DNA of 64,000 nt from NCBI RefSeq assembly GCF_024741815.1, contig NZ_CP102951.1, forward strand, positions 2,433,001 through 2,497,000, read 5' to 3'. Positions within the stretch are counted from its first letter, which is position 1; each line of letters opens with the position of its first letter. The notes under the pieces are model-generated. The model searched no databases. It saw nothing but the letters and a program-made list of their open reading frames with translations, and was not told where the DNA came from. Position numbers and translations under genes: made by a program. Below, one piece after another: positions 1-8,560 of the stretch. This stretch comes from Pseudomonas sp. LS1212 (GTDB taxonomy: Bacteria > Pseudomonadota > Gammaproteobacteria > Pseudomonadales > Pseudomonadaceae).

Positions 1-734
1 CAGGGCTTGCGTGATAGCACCTGCGGTTGATGGGCGGTGGCATTGCGAAGGTAGATGCGGTCCAGGCAGAGCAAGGGCCAGCGCGCTGGAAAGCTCTTGG
101 CGGGTGCACCGAACGCCTGCGTGAAGACTTCCTGCATGGTGCATTCGGCCAGTTGCGCATCGGCCCGCTTGCGCCAGTCGTTGAAGTCGCCGGCCAGGAT
201 TACCGGCGCATCGGCCGGCAAGCTGTCGAGCAGATGGCACAGCAGCTGCAACTGTTTTTGGCGTTGGCGCTCGCGCAACCCCAGATGGACGCAAATGGTA
301 TGTACCTCGGGCTGCCCTGGCAGTGCCAGCACCGAATGCAGCAAGCCGCGTTCTTCGTTACCGGTAATGGTAACGTCCAGGTTGGCATGACGCACGATCG
401 GGAACTTCGACAACAGGGCGTTGCCATGTTCGCCATCGGGATAGACGGCATTGCGGCCATAGGCGAACACCGGCCACATGCTGTCGGCAAGAAACTCATA
501 TTGTGGAATGTCGGACCAGTTGTCATAGCGCTGGCCATGCTGGCGATGGGTGCCGAGCACTTCTTGAAGGAACACGACGTCGGCCGACAGGGTGCGTACC
601 GCATCGCGCAGTTCCGGCAACACAAAGTGCCGATTCAACGGGCTGAAACCCTTGTGTGTGTTGACCGTCAGTATTCGCAGCGAACGGACCTGGAGGGCCT
701 GTGCACTGAAGGGTTGCGGTTGGGGCCTACTCAT
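1..734 (-). CDS. Endonuclease/exonuclease/phosphatase family protein (partial, 3' end outside window)
   Basis: The minus-strand frame from the ATG at 734 stays open to the window edge, so the C-terminus is missing. It reads MSRPQPQPFSAQALQVRSLR, then LTVNTHKGFS, FLQEVLG, a GNEERGLL stretch and LAGDFNDWR, the usual motif order of the EEP (DNase I-like) metal-dependent phosphodiesterase fold: the catalytic Glu of QEV and the metal/phosphate-binding GDFND. No signal peptide or membrane segment is visible, so it is probably cytoplasmic. The substrate cannot be told from sequence; Pseudomonas relatives are annotated only by fold. It lies 136 bp downstream of the tetR gene on the same strand. Confidence 0.85.
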   Translation of the reverse strand, partial: MSRPQPQPFSAQALQVRSLRILTVNTHKGFSPLNRHFVLPELRDAVRTLSADVVFLQEVLGTHRQHGQRYDNWSDIPQYEFLADSMWPVFAYGRNAVYPDGEHGNALLSKFPIVRHANLDVTITGNEERGLLHSVLALPGQPEVHTICVHLGLRERQRQKQLQLLCHLLDSLPADAPVILAGDFNDWRKRADAQLAECTMQEVFTQAFGAPAKSFPARWPLLCLDRIYLRNATAHQPQVLSRKP

Positions 735-870
735 GCGCAATGTCCCTGGCTGATCATCGGAGAAAGGTTCAGGCAGCCGCAAACGCGAGGCTCACTCTAT
801 TTTCCGACTTTCCGGGGCTCAGGAAGTTTCAGGCTGTCGGATACCCGGCGCACCTGCTTGATGGCAGGTT

Positions 871-1473
871 TCAGGCGGCGGAGCTGATGCCGCAGGCGAG
901 CAGGGTCCGCTCGATGGCGCCGACCACCAGGTTTTCCATCAGCGCCAGGCGCTGGGAGTCCGGCAGTGGGCAGTCCTCCAGCCAGCCCGGCAAGTGATTG
1001 ACCAGGTTGGCGATGGCATGCCCGGCGGCCTTGAGCTGCATGCCGCCAAGGGTGGTATGCGGGGCAATCAACTGCAACAGCTGGCGTTCGTACTGCTCGC
1101 GCAGGTTGATGATCTGTTGTTGTTGGGTGTCAGTCAGGCAGCAAAGGTCACGTTCGGCCAGGCGAAACTGCAAGGGGCGCTCCCGGTGCAGGTTCCAATG
1201 GGCCCGGATCAGCACGCCAAGCGGATTTTCCGTAGCGCGCAGCCGCTTGGAACCCAGCGTCAGCGTGGCCAGCAGCTCTTCGTGCAACTCTTCGATCAGA
1301 TCGAACAGCAGATGCTGCTTGCTGGGGAAATGATGGTAGAGCGAGCCGGCCGTGAGCCCCAGATGGGCCGCCAACTCACGCATACTGACCTGGCCGAAGC
1401 CCTTCAAGGCGAAGAGCTCCAGGGCCTTGTCACGACTTTCTTCATAACGCGAGCATTGCGCTGGATTAGTCAT
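871..1473 (-). CDS. TetR/AcrR family transcriptional regulator
   Basis: A 200-aa protein starting at MTNPAQCSRYEESRD. The frame extends further upstream, but that extension runs into the dehydrogenase gene and has no family likeness. Residues 10-60 are a TetR helix-turn-helix (ALELFALKGFGQVSMRELAAHLGL, then GSLYHHFPSKQHLL). The C-terminal ligand domain is not assignable to a known effector. It follows the 3-hydroxybutyryl-CoA dehydrogenase gene by 16 bp on the same strand, so it is probably the last gene of the thiolase-dehydrogenase operon and may regulate it in response to an acyl-CoA or short fatty acid. That role is inferred only from position. Confidence 0.85.
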   Translation of the reverse strand: MTNPAQCSRYEESRDKALELFALKGFGQVSMRELAAHLGLTAGSLYHHFPSKQHLLFDLIEELHEELLATLTLGSKRLRATENPLGVLIRAHWNLHRERPLQFRLAERDLCCLTDTQQQQIINLREQYERQLLQLIAPHTTLGGMQLKAAGHAIANLVNHLPGWLEDCPLPDSQRLALMENLVVGAIERTLLACGISSAA

Positions 1474-1489
1474 CGTGACGTTCCTGGCC

Positions 1490-2338
1490 TTAGTAGGAAT
1501 GAAACCCGCGACCGCTCTTGCGGCCCAGGTAGCCGGCCGCGACCATCTCCTTGAGCAGCGGGGCGGGGCGGTATTTGCTGTCGTTGAAGCCATCATGGAA
1601 GGCTTCCATGATGGCCAGCAGGGTATCGAGCCCGATCAAATCGGCCAACGCCAGCGGGCCGATCGGCTGGTTGCAGCCCAGGCGCATGCCGGTGTCGATG
1701 TCCTCGGCACTGGCCAGGCCTTCCTGCAACACCATGACCGCTTCGTTGATCATGGGCACCAGGATGCGATTGACCACAAAACCTGGACGGTTGCCGGCGG
1801 TGATGGCCGTCTTGCCGACCCGTTCGGCCAGGGCCAGGGCCAGGGCATGGGTCGCATCGCTGGTCTGCAGGCCACCAATCACCTCAATCAGCGTCATCAC
1901 CGGCACCGGGTTGAAGAAGTGCAGGCCGATAAAGCGCTCGGGCTGGCTGACACTGGCAGCCAACTGGGTGATCGACAGCGACGAGGTGTTGGAAGCGATC
2001 ACGCAGTCCGCTTTCACCTGGGCGTTGACCTGCTGCAGGATGCGCAGCTTGAGCTCGAGGTTCTCGGTTGCCGCCTCGATCACCAGCTCGACGTTTTGCA
2101 GGCTTGCATAGTCGGTGCTGGTCTGGATGCGTTCGAGCGCATGGCTGGCCTGCTCGGCAGTGAGGGTTTCCTTGCTCACCTGACGCTCGAGGTTCTTGCG
2201 CAGGGTGCCCATGCCACGTTCGAGCGCGGCGTCGGACAGGTCGATCAAGGTCACCGAAAAACCGGCCAGGGCGCAGATCTGGGCAATGCCGTTGCCCATG
2301 GTGCCAGCGCCGATGACTGCAATGTTTTGCACGTTCAT
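1490..2338 (-). CDS. 3-hydroxybutyryl-CoA dehydrogenase (3-hydroxyacyl-CoA dehydrogenase family)
   Basis: 282 aa, the normal length for the short bacterial Hbd/PaaH family. The N-terminus carries the Rossmann NAD-binding motif (IAVIGAGTMGNGIAQ); the middle has SNTSSLSIT and GLHFFNPVPVM, which hold the catalytic His-Glu environment; the C-terminal helical domain contains GFVVNRIL and LGCNQPIGPLALADLIGLD. It oxidises (S)-3-hydroxybutyryl-CoA to acetoacetyl-CoA. The thiolase gene lies 19 bp upstream and would cleave that product to acetyl-CoA, so the pair forms a C4 acyl-CoA degradation (or, reversed, synthesis) module. Cytoplasmic. Confidence 0.95.
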   Translation of the reverse strand: MNVQNIAVIGAGTMGNGIAQICALAGFSVTLIDLSDAALERGMGTLRKNLERQVSKETLTAEQASHALERIQTSTDYASLQNVELVIEAATENLELKLRILQQVNAQVKADCVIASNTSSLSITQLAASVSQPERFIGLHFFNPVPVMTLIEVIGGLQTSDATHALALALAERVGKTAITAGNRPGFVVNRILVPMINEAVMVLQEGLASAEDIDTGMRLGCNQPIGPLALADLIGLDTLLAIMEAFHDGFNDSKYRPAPLLKEMVAAGYLGRKSGRGFHSY

Positions 2339-2357
2339 TTAACTACTCCGCAAATGA

Positions 2358-3542
2358 TCAGACGCGTTCGAACAGCAGCGCAATACCTTGGCCGCCGCCG
2401 ATGCACATGGTCGCCAGGGCATAGCGGCCCTGGGTGCGATGCAGTTCGTAGATGGCTTTGGTCGCGATGATCACGCCGGTTGCACCGACCGGGTGGCCGA
2501 GCGAGATGCCCGAGCCGTTAGGGTTGACCTTGGCCGGGTCGAAATCCAGTTCGTGGGCGACGGCACAGGCCTGGGCGGCAAAGGCTTCGTTGGATTCGAT
2601 CACGTCCAGGTCGGAGACTGTCAGGCCGGCCTTCTGCAGGACCAGGCGGGTAGCCGGAATCGGGCCCAGGCCCATCATCGACGGCTCGACGCCGGCATGG
2701 GCGTAGGCCACCAGCCGGGCCATGGGGCGCAGGTTCTGCTGGCGTACGGTGGCGCCGGTGGCCAGGACCATGGCGGCAGCGCCGTCGTTGAGGCCCGAAG
2801 CGTTGCCGGCGGTCACGGTGCCGTCTTTCTTGAACGCGGTTTTCATGGCCGCCAGTTGCTCGGCGGTGACATCGCCACGGACGTGCTCATCGACAGCGAA
2901 CAGTTGCTTGCCTTTGCGGCTGGCCACTTCGATCGGCACGATCTGCTCGACGAAACGCCCTTCGGCGATGGCACGGGCTGCGCGCTTTTGGCTGACCAGG
3001 GCCAATTCGTCTTGCATCTGCCGGGTGATACCGCGGTTTTGCGCGATGTTTTCCGCAGTGATGCCCATGTGGATGCCGGCAAACGGATCGTGAAGAATGC
3101 CGAGCATGTAGTCGATGGCCTGCATGTCACCCATGCGTGCGCCCCAGCGCGCCTGCGGCAGCAGGTAAGGGCCACGGCTCATGGATTCGGCGCCGGCGGC
3201 GATGACCGCACCGGCATCGCCGAGCATCAGGCTTTGCGCGGCCGAGACGATCGCTTGCAGGCCCGAACCGCACAGGCGGTTGACGTTGAAGGCCGGAGTT
3301 TCCTTGGGAATACCGGCATTCATGGCGGCAACGCGCCCCAGGTAGGCATCGCGCGCCTCGGTCGGGATGACGTTGCCCATGACCATGTGGCCGATCAGCT
3401 CCGGCGCCAGGGTCGAGCGCTCCAGGGCAGCGCGGGTCACGTCGGTGGCCAGCTGCGACAGCGGTACATCCTTGAGCGAACCGCCAAAGCTGCCGATGGC
3501 CGAGCGCGCGGCGCTTACTACATAAATATCGTTATTGCTCAT
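2358..3542 (-). CDS. Acetyl-CoA C-acetyltransferase (thiolase)
   Basis: 394 aa, full thiolase length. Visible motifs are VNRLCGSGLQAI (acyl-accepting Cys near residue 90), NASGLNDGAAAM, ESNEAFAAQ, the C-terminal GHPVGATG (catalytic His) and the terminal CIGGGQGIALL (second catalytic Cys). It condenses or cleaves acetoacetyl-CoA and acetyl-CoA. It is the first gene of a minus-strand unit with the dehydrogenase and TetR genes. A 212-bp divergent region separates it from the AraC-type regulator, which probably controls it. AtoB/PhaA/BktB subtypes cannot be separated by eye. Confidence 0.95.
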   Translation of the reverse strand: MSNNDIYVVSAARSAIGSFGGSLKDVPLSQLATDVTRAALERSTLAPELIGHMVMGNVIPTEARDAYLGRVAAMNAGIPKETPAFNVNRLCGSGLQAIVSAAQSLMLGDAGAVIAAGAESMSRGPYLLPQARWGARMGDMQAIDYMLGILHDPFAGIHMGITAENIAQNRGITRQMQDELALVSQKRAARAIAEGRFVEQIVPIEVASRKGKQLFAVDEHVRGDVTAEQLAAMKTAFKKDGTVTAGNASGLNDGAAAMVLATGATVRQQNLRPMARLVAYAHAGVEPSMMGLGPIPATRLVLQKAGLTVSDLDVIESNEAFAAQACAVAHELDFDPAKVNPNGSGISLGHPVGATGVIIATKAIYELHRTQGRYALATMCIGGGQGIALLFERV

Positions 3543-3754
3543 GTCGACTCCACTGATCGATAGCGGGGGCGTTACGGCAAGGGCATTGGCAGCTGAGGGC
3601 CGACGTGCTATTGGTGCCGGTCGGTTTCATGCTGCCCTGATACCCTGCAACGGCCACCCTGGGGGTTGTGTCGAGTCTAGGGGCGCAGGCGGGCACGGCC
3701 TATGCCAAAACTGTCCAGCGTACCTGGCATTTTTTGCCACAGTCGGCTGGCGTC

Positions 3755-4795
3755 ATGTCGGAAAATGAAATGCGGGAAAACGATTCAGTCGCGGTCTACT
3801 TCGTCCACGCCATGCTCCATGGGCTGCGCGCTCAACCTGAACGGGTCGAGCGCTTGCTGGAGCAGGCGGGCATCGCTGCCAACATGCTGGAAGACCCCAC
3901 GGCGCGGGTCCCGGCCCCGGCCTTCGCACGGCTTTGGCTGCTGTTGATCCGTGACCTGGACGATGAGTTCTTTCATCTGGACTCCCATGGCATGCCGCCG
4001 GGCAGCTTTGCGCTGATCTGTCGGGCATTGATCCAGGAACCGAACCTGGAGAAGGCCTTGCGCCAATGCCTGGCCAATTTTGCGCTGTTTCTGCGCGACC
4101 TGCGCGGCACCCTCAGCATCCGTGGACAACGCGCAGTGATCAGCCTGGAGACCCGCCTGCAAGACCCGGTCGCCCGCAGCCTTGCCGAGGAAACCTTTCT
4201 GGTGTTGGTTATCAGCCTGCTGTGCTGGTTGGGCGGGCGGCGTATTCCCATCGACCGCACCGACCTGTACGACCTGCGCCCGCCACTGGCTGACGACCCA
4301 TTGCTGTGGGGGCCCAACCTGACCCTCGGCGCCGGGCGCACCGAAATCGAATTCGCGGCCAGTTGGTTGCACCTGCCGGTGATCCAGGACCTGGCAGCCC
4401 TCAAGACCTTCCTGCGTACCGCACCGCAATGGCTGGTCATCCGTTTTCGCAATCAGCATGGCCTGGCCGCGCAGGTCTACCAAAGGCTGCGCAACAGCCA
4501 GTATGGGCAATGGCCGACATTGCTCGCCATGGCCCGGGAGCAAGGCTTGAGCCCGACGACCTTTCGCCGCCAGCTGGAGCGCGAAGGCCGTTCCTTCCAG
4601 GAGATCAAGGATGAAGTGCGCCGGGCCATGGCGTTCGAGCGCTTGCGCGAAACCGGCCTGAGCATCGCCGAAATCGCCGAGCAGACCGGTTTCCAGGAAC
4701 CCAGCGCGTTTCACCGGGCGTTCAAGAAGTGGACGGGGGAGAGCCCGGGCAGCTATCGGCTGCGCACGCGGCGTAACCGCGGCGAGCCGATTTAG
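3755..4795 (+). CDS. AraC family transcriptional regulator (arabinose-binding-like N-terminal domain)
   Basis: 346 aa from the ATG at MSENEMREND; the frame is open 87 bp further upstream, but that part overlaps the divergent promoter region. The N-terminal two thirds (LHGLRAQPERVERLLEQAG, then ICRALIQEPNLEKALRQCLANFALF) match the Arabinose_bd/OruR-type sensory domain. The C-terminus is a double AraC helix-turn-helix (LSPTTFRRQLEREGRSFQEIKDEVRR, then SIAEIAEQTGFQEPSAFHRAFKKWTG). It is divergent from the acetyl-CoA acetyltransferase gene, so it is a likely activator of that operon. The ligand is unknown. Confidence 0.92.
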   Translation: MSENEMRENDSVAVYFVHAMLHGLRAQPERVERLLEQAGIAANMLEDPTARVPAPAFARLWLLLIRDLDDEFFHLDSHGMPPGSFALICRALIQEPNLEKALRQCLANFALFLRDLRGTLSIRGQRAVISLETRLQDPVARSLAEETFLVLVISLLCWLGGRRIPIDRTDLYDLRPPLADDPLLWGPNLTLGAGRTEIEFAASWLHLPVIQDLAALKTFLRTAPQWLVIRFRNQHGLAAQVYQRLRNSQYGQWPTLLAMAREQGLSPTTFRRQLEREGRSFQEIKDEVRRAMAFERLRETGLSIAEIAEQTGFQEPSAFHRAFKKWTGESPGSYRLRTRRNRGEPI

Positions 4796-4807
4796 GGGCG
4801 CTTTCGT

Positions 4808-5730
4808 TCAGTCGTCGAGGGCAGCAGCCAGCCTCTTGACCTGGATAAGGTTGCCGCCGGCCACTTTGGTGACACGACTGCCATATTCCGGATCAGCCTT
4901 ATACAGGTAGGACAATATGATGTGTTTGCTCTCGGTGCCGGCGGTGGCCAGCGATTGGCCGAAGCTGTTGACCAGATCGCTTTTCTCCTTCTTGCTGTAG
5001 GACCTGTAAAGCTCAGCGGTCTGCTGGAAGTTCTGCTCGCGCTGGATCCTGGCCTGTTGAGTGGTACCGCTCAAGGTCTTCTGGCTGTAGCGCGCAGCGT
5101 CGTCGGCCGGACGCGGCGCGAGGATACTCGGCTCGTAATTCACGCCGCTGGTGGTCTGCCCCGGGTTCATCGCGCCATCCTGGTTGCCGTTGTTCACGGC
5201 AACGCGTGGGCGATTCACTGGCAAGCTCAATGCGTTGGCCCCCACCCGGTACATCTGGGTATCGGCATAGGAAAACAGGCGGCCCTGGAGCAGGCGGTCT
5301 TCCGACGGCTCGATCCCCGGCACCAGGTTGGAGGGCGCCATGGCAACCTGTTCGGTTTCCTGGAAGAAATTTCCGACATTCTTGTTCAGTACCATCTGGC
5401 CGATCTTGCGTTCGGGAATATTCGGCCAGATTTTCGTCGCGTCCAGGGGGTCGAAGTCAAAGCCGGCCAATTGCTCTGGCTTGAGCACCTGGATGTAGAG
5501 GTCCCATTTCGGGAAGTCGCCTTTATCAATGGCTCTGACCTGACCAGGTCGGTGGTCATGTGGCTATAGTCAGCGGCCTGTATCTTGGCTACTTGCTGGG
5601 GGTCGAGGTTTTTCTGGCCCTGAAGGCTCTTCCAGCGGAATTTCACGTAATGCACGTCGCCCTGGGCATTGATGAACTTGTAGGCATGGACGCTGTTGCC
5701 ATCCATGAAACGGTAGCCGGCCGGCCAGGC
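4808..5730 (-). pseudogene. Catalase remnant (clade of KatA/KatB), 5'-truncated and frameshifted
   Basis: Two minus-strand frames together encode the C-terminal half of a monofunctional haem catalase. The first reads GYRFMDGNSVHAYKFIN, then VKFRWKSLQGQKNLDP. After a frame change near 5546-5560 the second reads AIDKGDFPKWDLYIQVLKPE, AGFDFDPLDATKIWP, GRLFSYADTQMYRVG and NRPRV (containing the haem-tyrosine region R-L-F-S-Y). The frame ends normally at 4808. The N-terminal half with the catalytic His and Asn is absent: similarity stops near 5730 and another gene remnant begins. It cannot give an active enzyme. Confidence 0.9.
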
Positions 5731-5750
5731 TGGAGGTCTGAGCCTGACGC

Positions 5751-5940
5751 GGGGTGTTGAGCATTGAAAAGCCCTTGCTCGACTTGATCAAGATGCATGC
5801 CTCCCAACTCAATTGAGGTGTATGCACAGGTCAAGGCGCAGTTCAGCGATGGCGAGCTGGTCGACCTGACGATGGCCATCGCCACCATCAATTGCTGGAA
5901 TCGTCTGGCGGTAAGTTTTCGCCAGGTGCCGGTGGGGTGA
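5751..5940 (+). pseudogene. Carboxymuconolactone decarboxylase/AhpD-family remnant with internal deletion
   Basis: The plus strand holds two disconnected pieces of one family. From about 5751 the frame reads LSIEKPLLDLIKMHASQLN, the stretch just before the CxxC site of AhpD-like proteins. After a frame change near 5812 it reads VYAQVKAQFSDGELVDLTMA, then IATINCWNRLAVSFRQVPVG and a TGA stop at 5938. The redox-active CxxC segment between them is missing. Together with the catalase remnant on the other strand, two peroxide-defence genes have decayed here, probably through a deletion joining them. Similarity was judged by eye. Confidence 0.7.
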
Positions 5941-6060
5941 ACGACCGTTGATCCCCAAGGCCGACGCAATGGCAAAAGGCCCTCCACACTTTAGGGGTAA
6001 CGGTGGGCTTTCGAGCCGCTCGGGAGTCCGAACCCGTTAGCCCAAGTTCGGAGAACCGTC

Positions 6061-6315
6061 ATGAATATCCGTTTATGGCTAGGCACCGGCGTGATGGCTG
6101 TGGCATGTGTCACTACCGGCGTGCAGGCCCAAGGCACGCCAGTGGAGTATGAATACGGCATGAAGCTGGACATCGCCAAGGTCATTGCGCTGACTGAACC
6201 CGACCAACAGATCTGTGAAGTCGTGAAAGCGCAAATGACCTATCTCGATTCGTCGGGCCAGCAGCGCGAACTCCAGTACCTCAAGCTTGCCGATGTATGC
6301 AGCTACCGGGACTGA
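6061..6315 (+). CDS. DUF2790 domain-containing small secreted protein
   Basis: 84 aa with an N-terminal signal peptide (MNIRLWLGTGVMAVACVTTGVQAQG, cleavage probably after AQA). The mature part, VEYEYGMKLDIAKVIALT, CEVVKAQMTYLDSSGQ and a final Cys in LADVCSYRD, is the DUF2790 pattern common in Pseudomonas. The two Cys residues could form a periplasmic disulfide. Function is unknown. It stands alone between gene remnants and is preceded by a GGAGAA ribosome binding site. Confidence 0.85.
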   Translation: MNIRLWLGTGVMAVACVTTGVQAQGTPVEYEYGMKLDIAKVIALTEPDQQICEVVKAQMTYLDSSGQQRELQYLKLADVCSYRD

Positions 6316-6323
6316 AGAGTTCT

Positions 6324-6480
6324 TCAATCCCGGTCGGGCGTGATACCTTCAGGGTTGACCAGCCGTTCACCGCGTTCCAGCGCTGCAATTTGAGCCATGT
6401 CTTCGGTGCTCAAATGCAGTGCTGTCGCCTTGAGGTTGCCTGGATATAACCCAGGGTCATGGCGTGGGTTCCGACCACGG
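6324..6480 (-). pseudogene. Aldo/keto reductase C-terminal remnant
   Basis: On the minus strand up to about 6440 the frame reads NLKATALHLSTEDMAQIAALE, then RGERLVNPEGITPDRD and a stop at 6324-6326. This is the characteristic tail of DkgB-like 2,5-diketo-gluconate/aldo-keto reductases. Upstream, in a different frame, VGTHAMTLGYI resembles the helix before the NADPH-binding segment, but the IPSSTKR-type region expected between them is missing. The rest of the gene is absent; the RutR-like gene starts shortly after. A decayed 3' fragment, judged by eye. Confidence 0.6.
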
Positions 6481-6566
6481 CAATGGCTTGGCTCTTATTG
6501 CAGCGTCGGGACGAAAAAGGCTGTGGTCTGGTAGCCTTGGAGCCTTCAGTCGCACTGGGTTTGTCG

Positions 6567-7187
6567 ATGGCCAATCACAAGATCGAAATTCGTCGTCGCA
6601 ACGTTGAGAAGATCCTTTTGGCGGCCGAGAAAGTTTTTGCCGAAAAGGGCTACGGCGGCACTGCCATGGCCGACATCGCCGAAGAGGCCGACCTGCCACG
6701 TACCAACCTGCATTACTACTTCAGCACCAAAAGCGAGCTGTACCAGGCGGTGCTGCTTGGCCTGCTGGATATCTGGAAACAGGATGCGCTGTGCTTTGAA
6801 ATGCACGATGACCCGCGCGTGGTGCTCAGCAGCTACATTCGCGCCAAGATGAACCACTCGCGTACGCGGCCCCATGGTTCGAAAGTCTGGGCCAATGAAA
6901 TCATCCACGGCGCGCCGAACCTCGGCCAGAAGCTGGACGAAAGCCTGTATGGCTGGGCAAAGATGAAGGAGGCGAAAATCCGTCAGTGGGTCGATGACAA
7001 GCGCATCCTCGCGGTGGAGCCTTCGAGCCTTCTCTACATGATCTGGGCCTCGACCCAACATTACGCCGACTTCAGTCATCAGGTGACGTTGCTCAACAAA
7101 CATCAGCCTTTGTCGCCATTGCAGTTCGAGCGGGCGGTGGAGACGGTGACCGGTGTGATCTTGCGGGGGATCGGGTTGGAGCCTTGA
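6567..7187 (+). CDS. rutR: TetR family regulator, RutR-like, of pyrimidine catabolism
   Basis: 206 aa from the ATG of MANHKIEIRRRN; a 36-codon open extension upstream lies over the aldo/keto reductase remnant and is not family-like. Residues 10-60 hold the helix-turn-helix (EKVFAEKGYGGTAMADIAEEA, then NLHYYFSTKSELY). The C-terminal half (SSYIRAKMNHSRTRPHGSKVWANEIIHGAP) matches the RutR/YcdC ligand domain that senses uracil in E. coli. It is convergent with preA and close to all pyrimidine-degradation genes, so it probably represses them. No RutR-type palindrome was found by eye in the divergent promoter. Confidence 0.75.
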   Translation: MANHKIEIRRRNVEKILLAAEKVFAEKGYGGTAMADIAEEADLPRTNLHYYFSTKSELYQAVLLGLLDIWKQDALCFEMHDDPRVVLSSYIRAKMNHSRTRPHGSKVWANEIIHGAPNLGQKLDESLYGWAKMKEAKIRQWVDDKRILAVEPSSLLYMIWASTQHYADFSHQVTLLNKHQPLSPLQFERAVETVTGVILRGIGLEP

Positions 7188-7194
7188 GGGCCCT

Positions 7195-7259
7195 ATCGCT
7201 GGCAAGCCAGCTCCCACAGGGGGTTTGAGTAATCCTGTGGGAGCTGGCTTGCCAGCGAT
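7195..7259. repeat. Paired REP element (inverted)
   Basis: ATCGCTGGCAAGCCAGCTCC at 7195 and its reverse complement ending at 7259 flank a 13-nt spacer, giving a long hairpin between the convergent rutR-like and preA genes. The same pair recurs near 14.7, 38.9 and 63.3 kb. It may end transcription from both sides. Confidence 0.9.
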
Positions 7260-7285
7260 GAGGTCATGTCAAACACCATAGAACC

Positions 7286-8560
7286 TCAAGGCTGAACGCT
7301 ATACGGATTGCGCGGATCATGCTCCCAATCCAGGAACCCCTTGCCGGTGTCCTGCACCACCATCTCTATGCAGCCCTGCACCGGGCAGGTGATCTGGCAC
7401 AGGTTACAACCCACGCATTCGGCGTCGATCACCTCGTAGCGATGAGTGCCGTCGGCCTGCCTGAGGCTGGCAATCGCCTGGTGCGCAGTGTCCTCGCAGG
7501 CAATGTGGCAACGACCGCAGCCAATACAGGCCTGCTGGTCGATTTTGGCGATGATTTGATAGTTCATGTCCAGGTACTTCCAGTCGGTGGTGTTGCCCAC
7601 CGCTCGCCCGGAGAAGTCTTGCAGGTTGTTGTAGCCCTGGCTGTCCATCCAGCGCGAAAGGCCATCTTTCATCTCTTCGACGATGCGAAAGCCGTGAAGC
7701 ATCGCCGCGGTGCAGACCTGCACCGAGCCGCAGCCCAGGGCGATGAACTCTGCCGCGTCGCGCCAACTGCCGATGCCGCCGATGCCGCTGATCGGCAGGC
7801 CGCGCGTCTGCGGATCACGAGCGATCTCGGCGACCATGTTCAAGGCAATGGGCTTGACCGCCGAGCCGCAGTAGCCGCCGTGAGTGCTCTTGCTGCCGAC
7901 GATGGGCAGGGCGACCATGCGCTCGAGGTCCACGCTGGTGATCGAATTGATGGTGTTGATCAGCGACACCGCGTCGGCGCCCCCGCGCCAGGCCGCTCGC
8001 GCCGCCTGGCGGATATCGGTGATATTGGGCGTCAGTTTGACGATGACGGGCAACGAGCCGTGGGTCTTGCACCAGCGGGTGACTTGCTCCACGTACTCCG
8101 GTACCTGTCCCACCGCAGCGCCCATGCCGCGTTCGGGCATGCCGTGAGGGCAGCCGAAATTCAGCTCGATGCCGTCCGCGCCGGTGGCTTCGACCAGTGG
8201 CAGGATCGCTTTCCACGAATCTTCCACACAAGGGACCATCAAGGAGACGATCAGCGCACGGTCGGGCCAGGCCTTCTTGACCTGGGTGATTTCGCGCAGG
8301 TTGATTTCCAGCGAGCGATCGGTGATCAGCTCGATATTGTTCATGCCGATGACTTCGCGGTTGACCCCGTAATGGGCCGAATAGCGCGATGACACGTTCA
8401 CCGCCGCCGGGTCTTCACCGAGGGTTTTCCAGACCACGCCGCCCCAGCCGGCCTCGAAGGCACGAACCACGTTGTAGGCCTTGTCGGTAGGCGGTGCGGA
8501 GGCCAGCCAGAAAGGGTTGGGAGCTTTGATGCCAGCGAATTGAATCGACAGATCGGCCAT
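7286..8560 (-). CDS. preA: NAD-dependent dihydropyrimidine dehydrogenase subunit PreA
   Basis: 424 aa. The N-terminal three quarters is a dihydroorotate-dehydrogenase-like FMN barrel (SIQFAGIKAPNPFWLASAPPTD; the catalytic-loop ELNFGCPHGMPERGMG with the active Cys; SGIGGIGSWRDAAEFI phosphate site). The C-terminus adds two 4Fe-4S clusters (CIGCGRCHIAC and CVGCNLCQITCPVQGC). With PreT it reduces uracil and thymine to the 5,6-dihydro forms using NADH. It directly abuts preT (stop and start adjoin), so the two subunits are translationally linked. Cytoplasmic. Also called PydA in the Pseudomonas literature. Confidence 0.96.
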   Translation of the reverse strand: MADLSIQFAGIKAPNPFWLASAPPTDKAYNVVRAFEAGWGGVVWKTLGEDPAAVNVSSRYSAHYGVNREVIGMNNIELITDRSLEINLREITQVKKAWPDRALIVSLMVPCVEDSWKAILPLVEATGADGIELNFGCPHGMPERGMGAAVGQVPEYVEQVTRWCKTHGSLPVIVKLTPNITDIRQAARAAWRGGADAVSLINTINSITSVDLERMVALPIVGSKSTHGGYCGSAVKPIALNMVAEIARDPQTRGLPISGIGGIGSWRDAAEFIALGCGSVQVCTAAMLHGFRIVEEMKDGLSRWMDSQGYNNLQDFSGRAVGNTTDWKYLDMNYQIIAKIDQQACIGCGRCHIACEDTAHQAIASLRQADGTHRYEVIDAECVGCNLCQITCPVQGCIEMVVQDTGKGFLDWEHDPRNPYSVQP

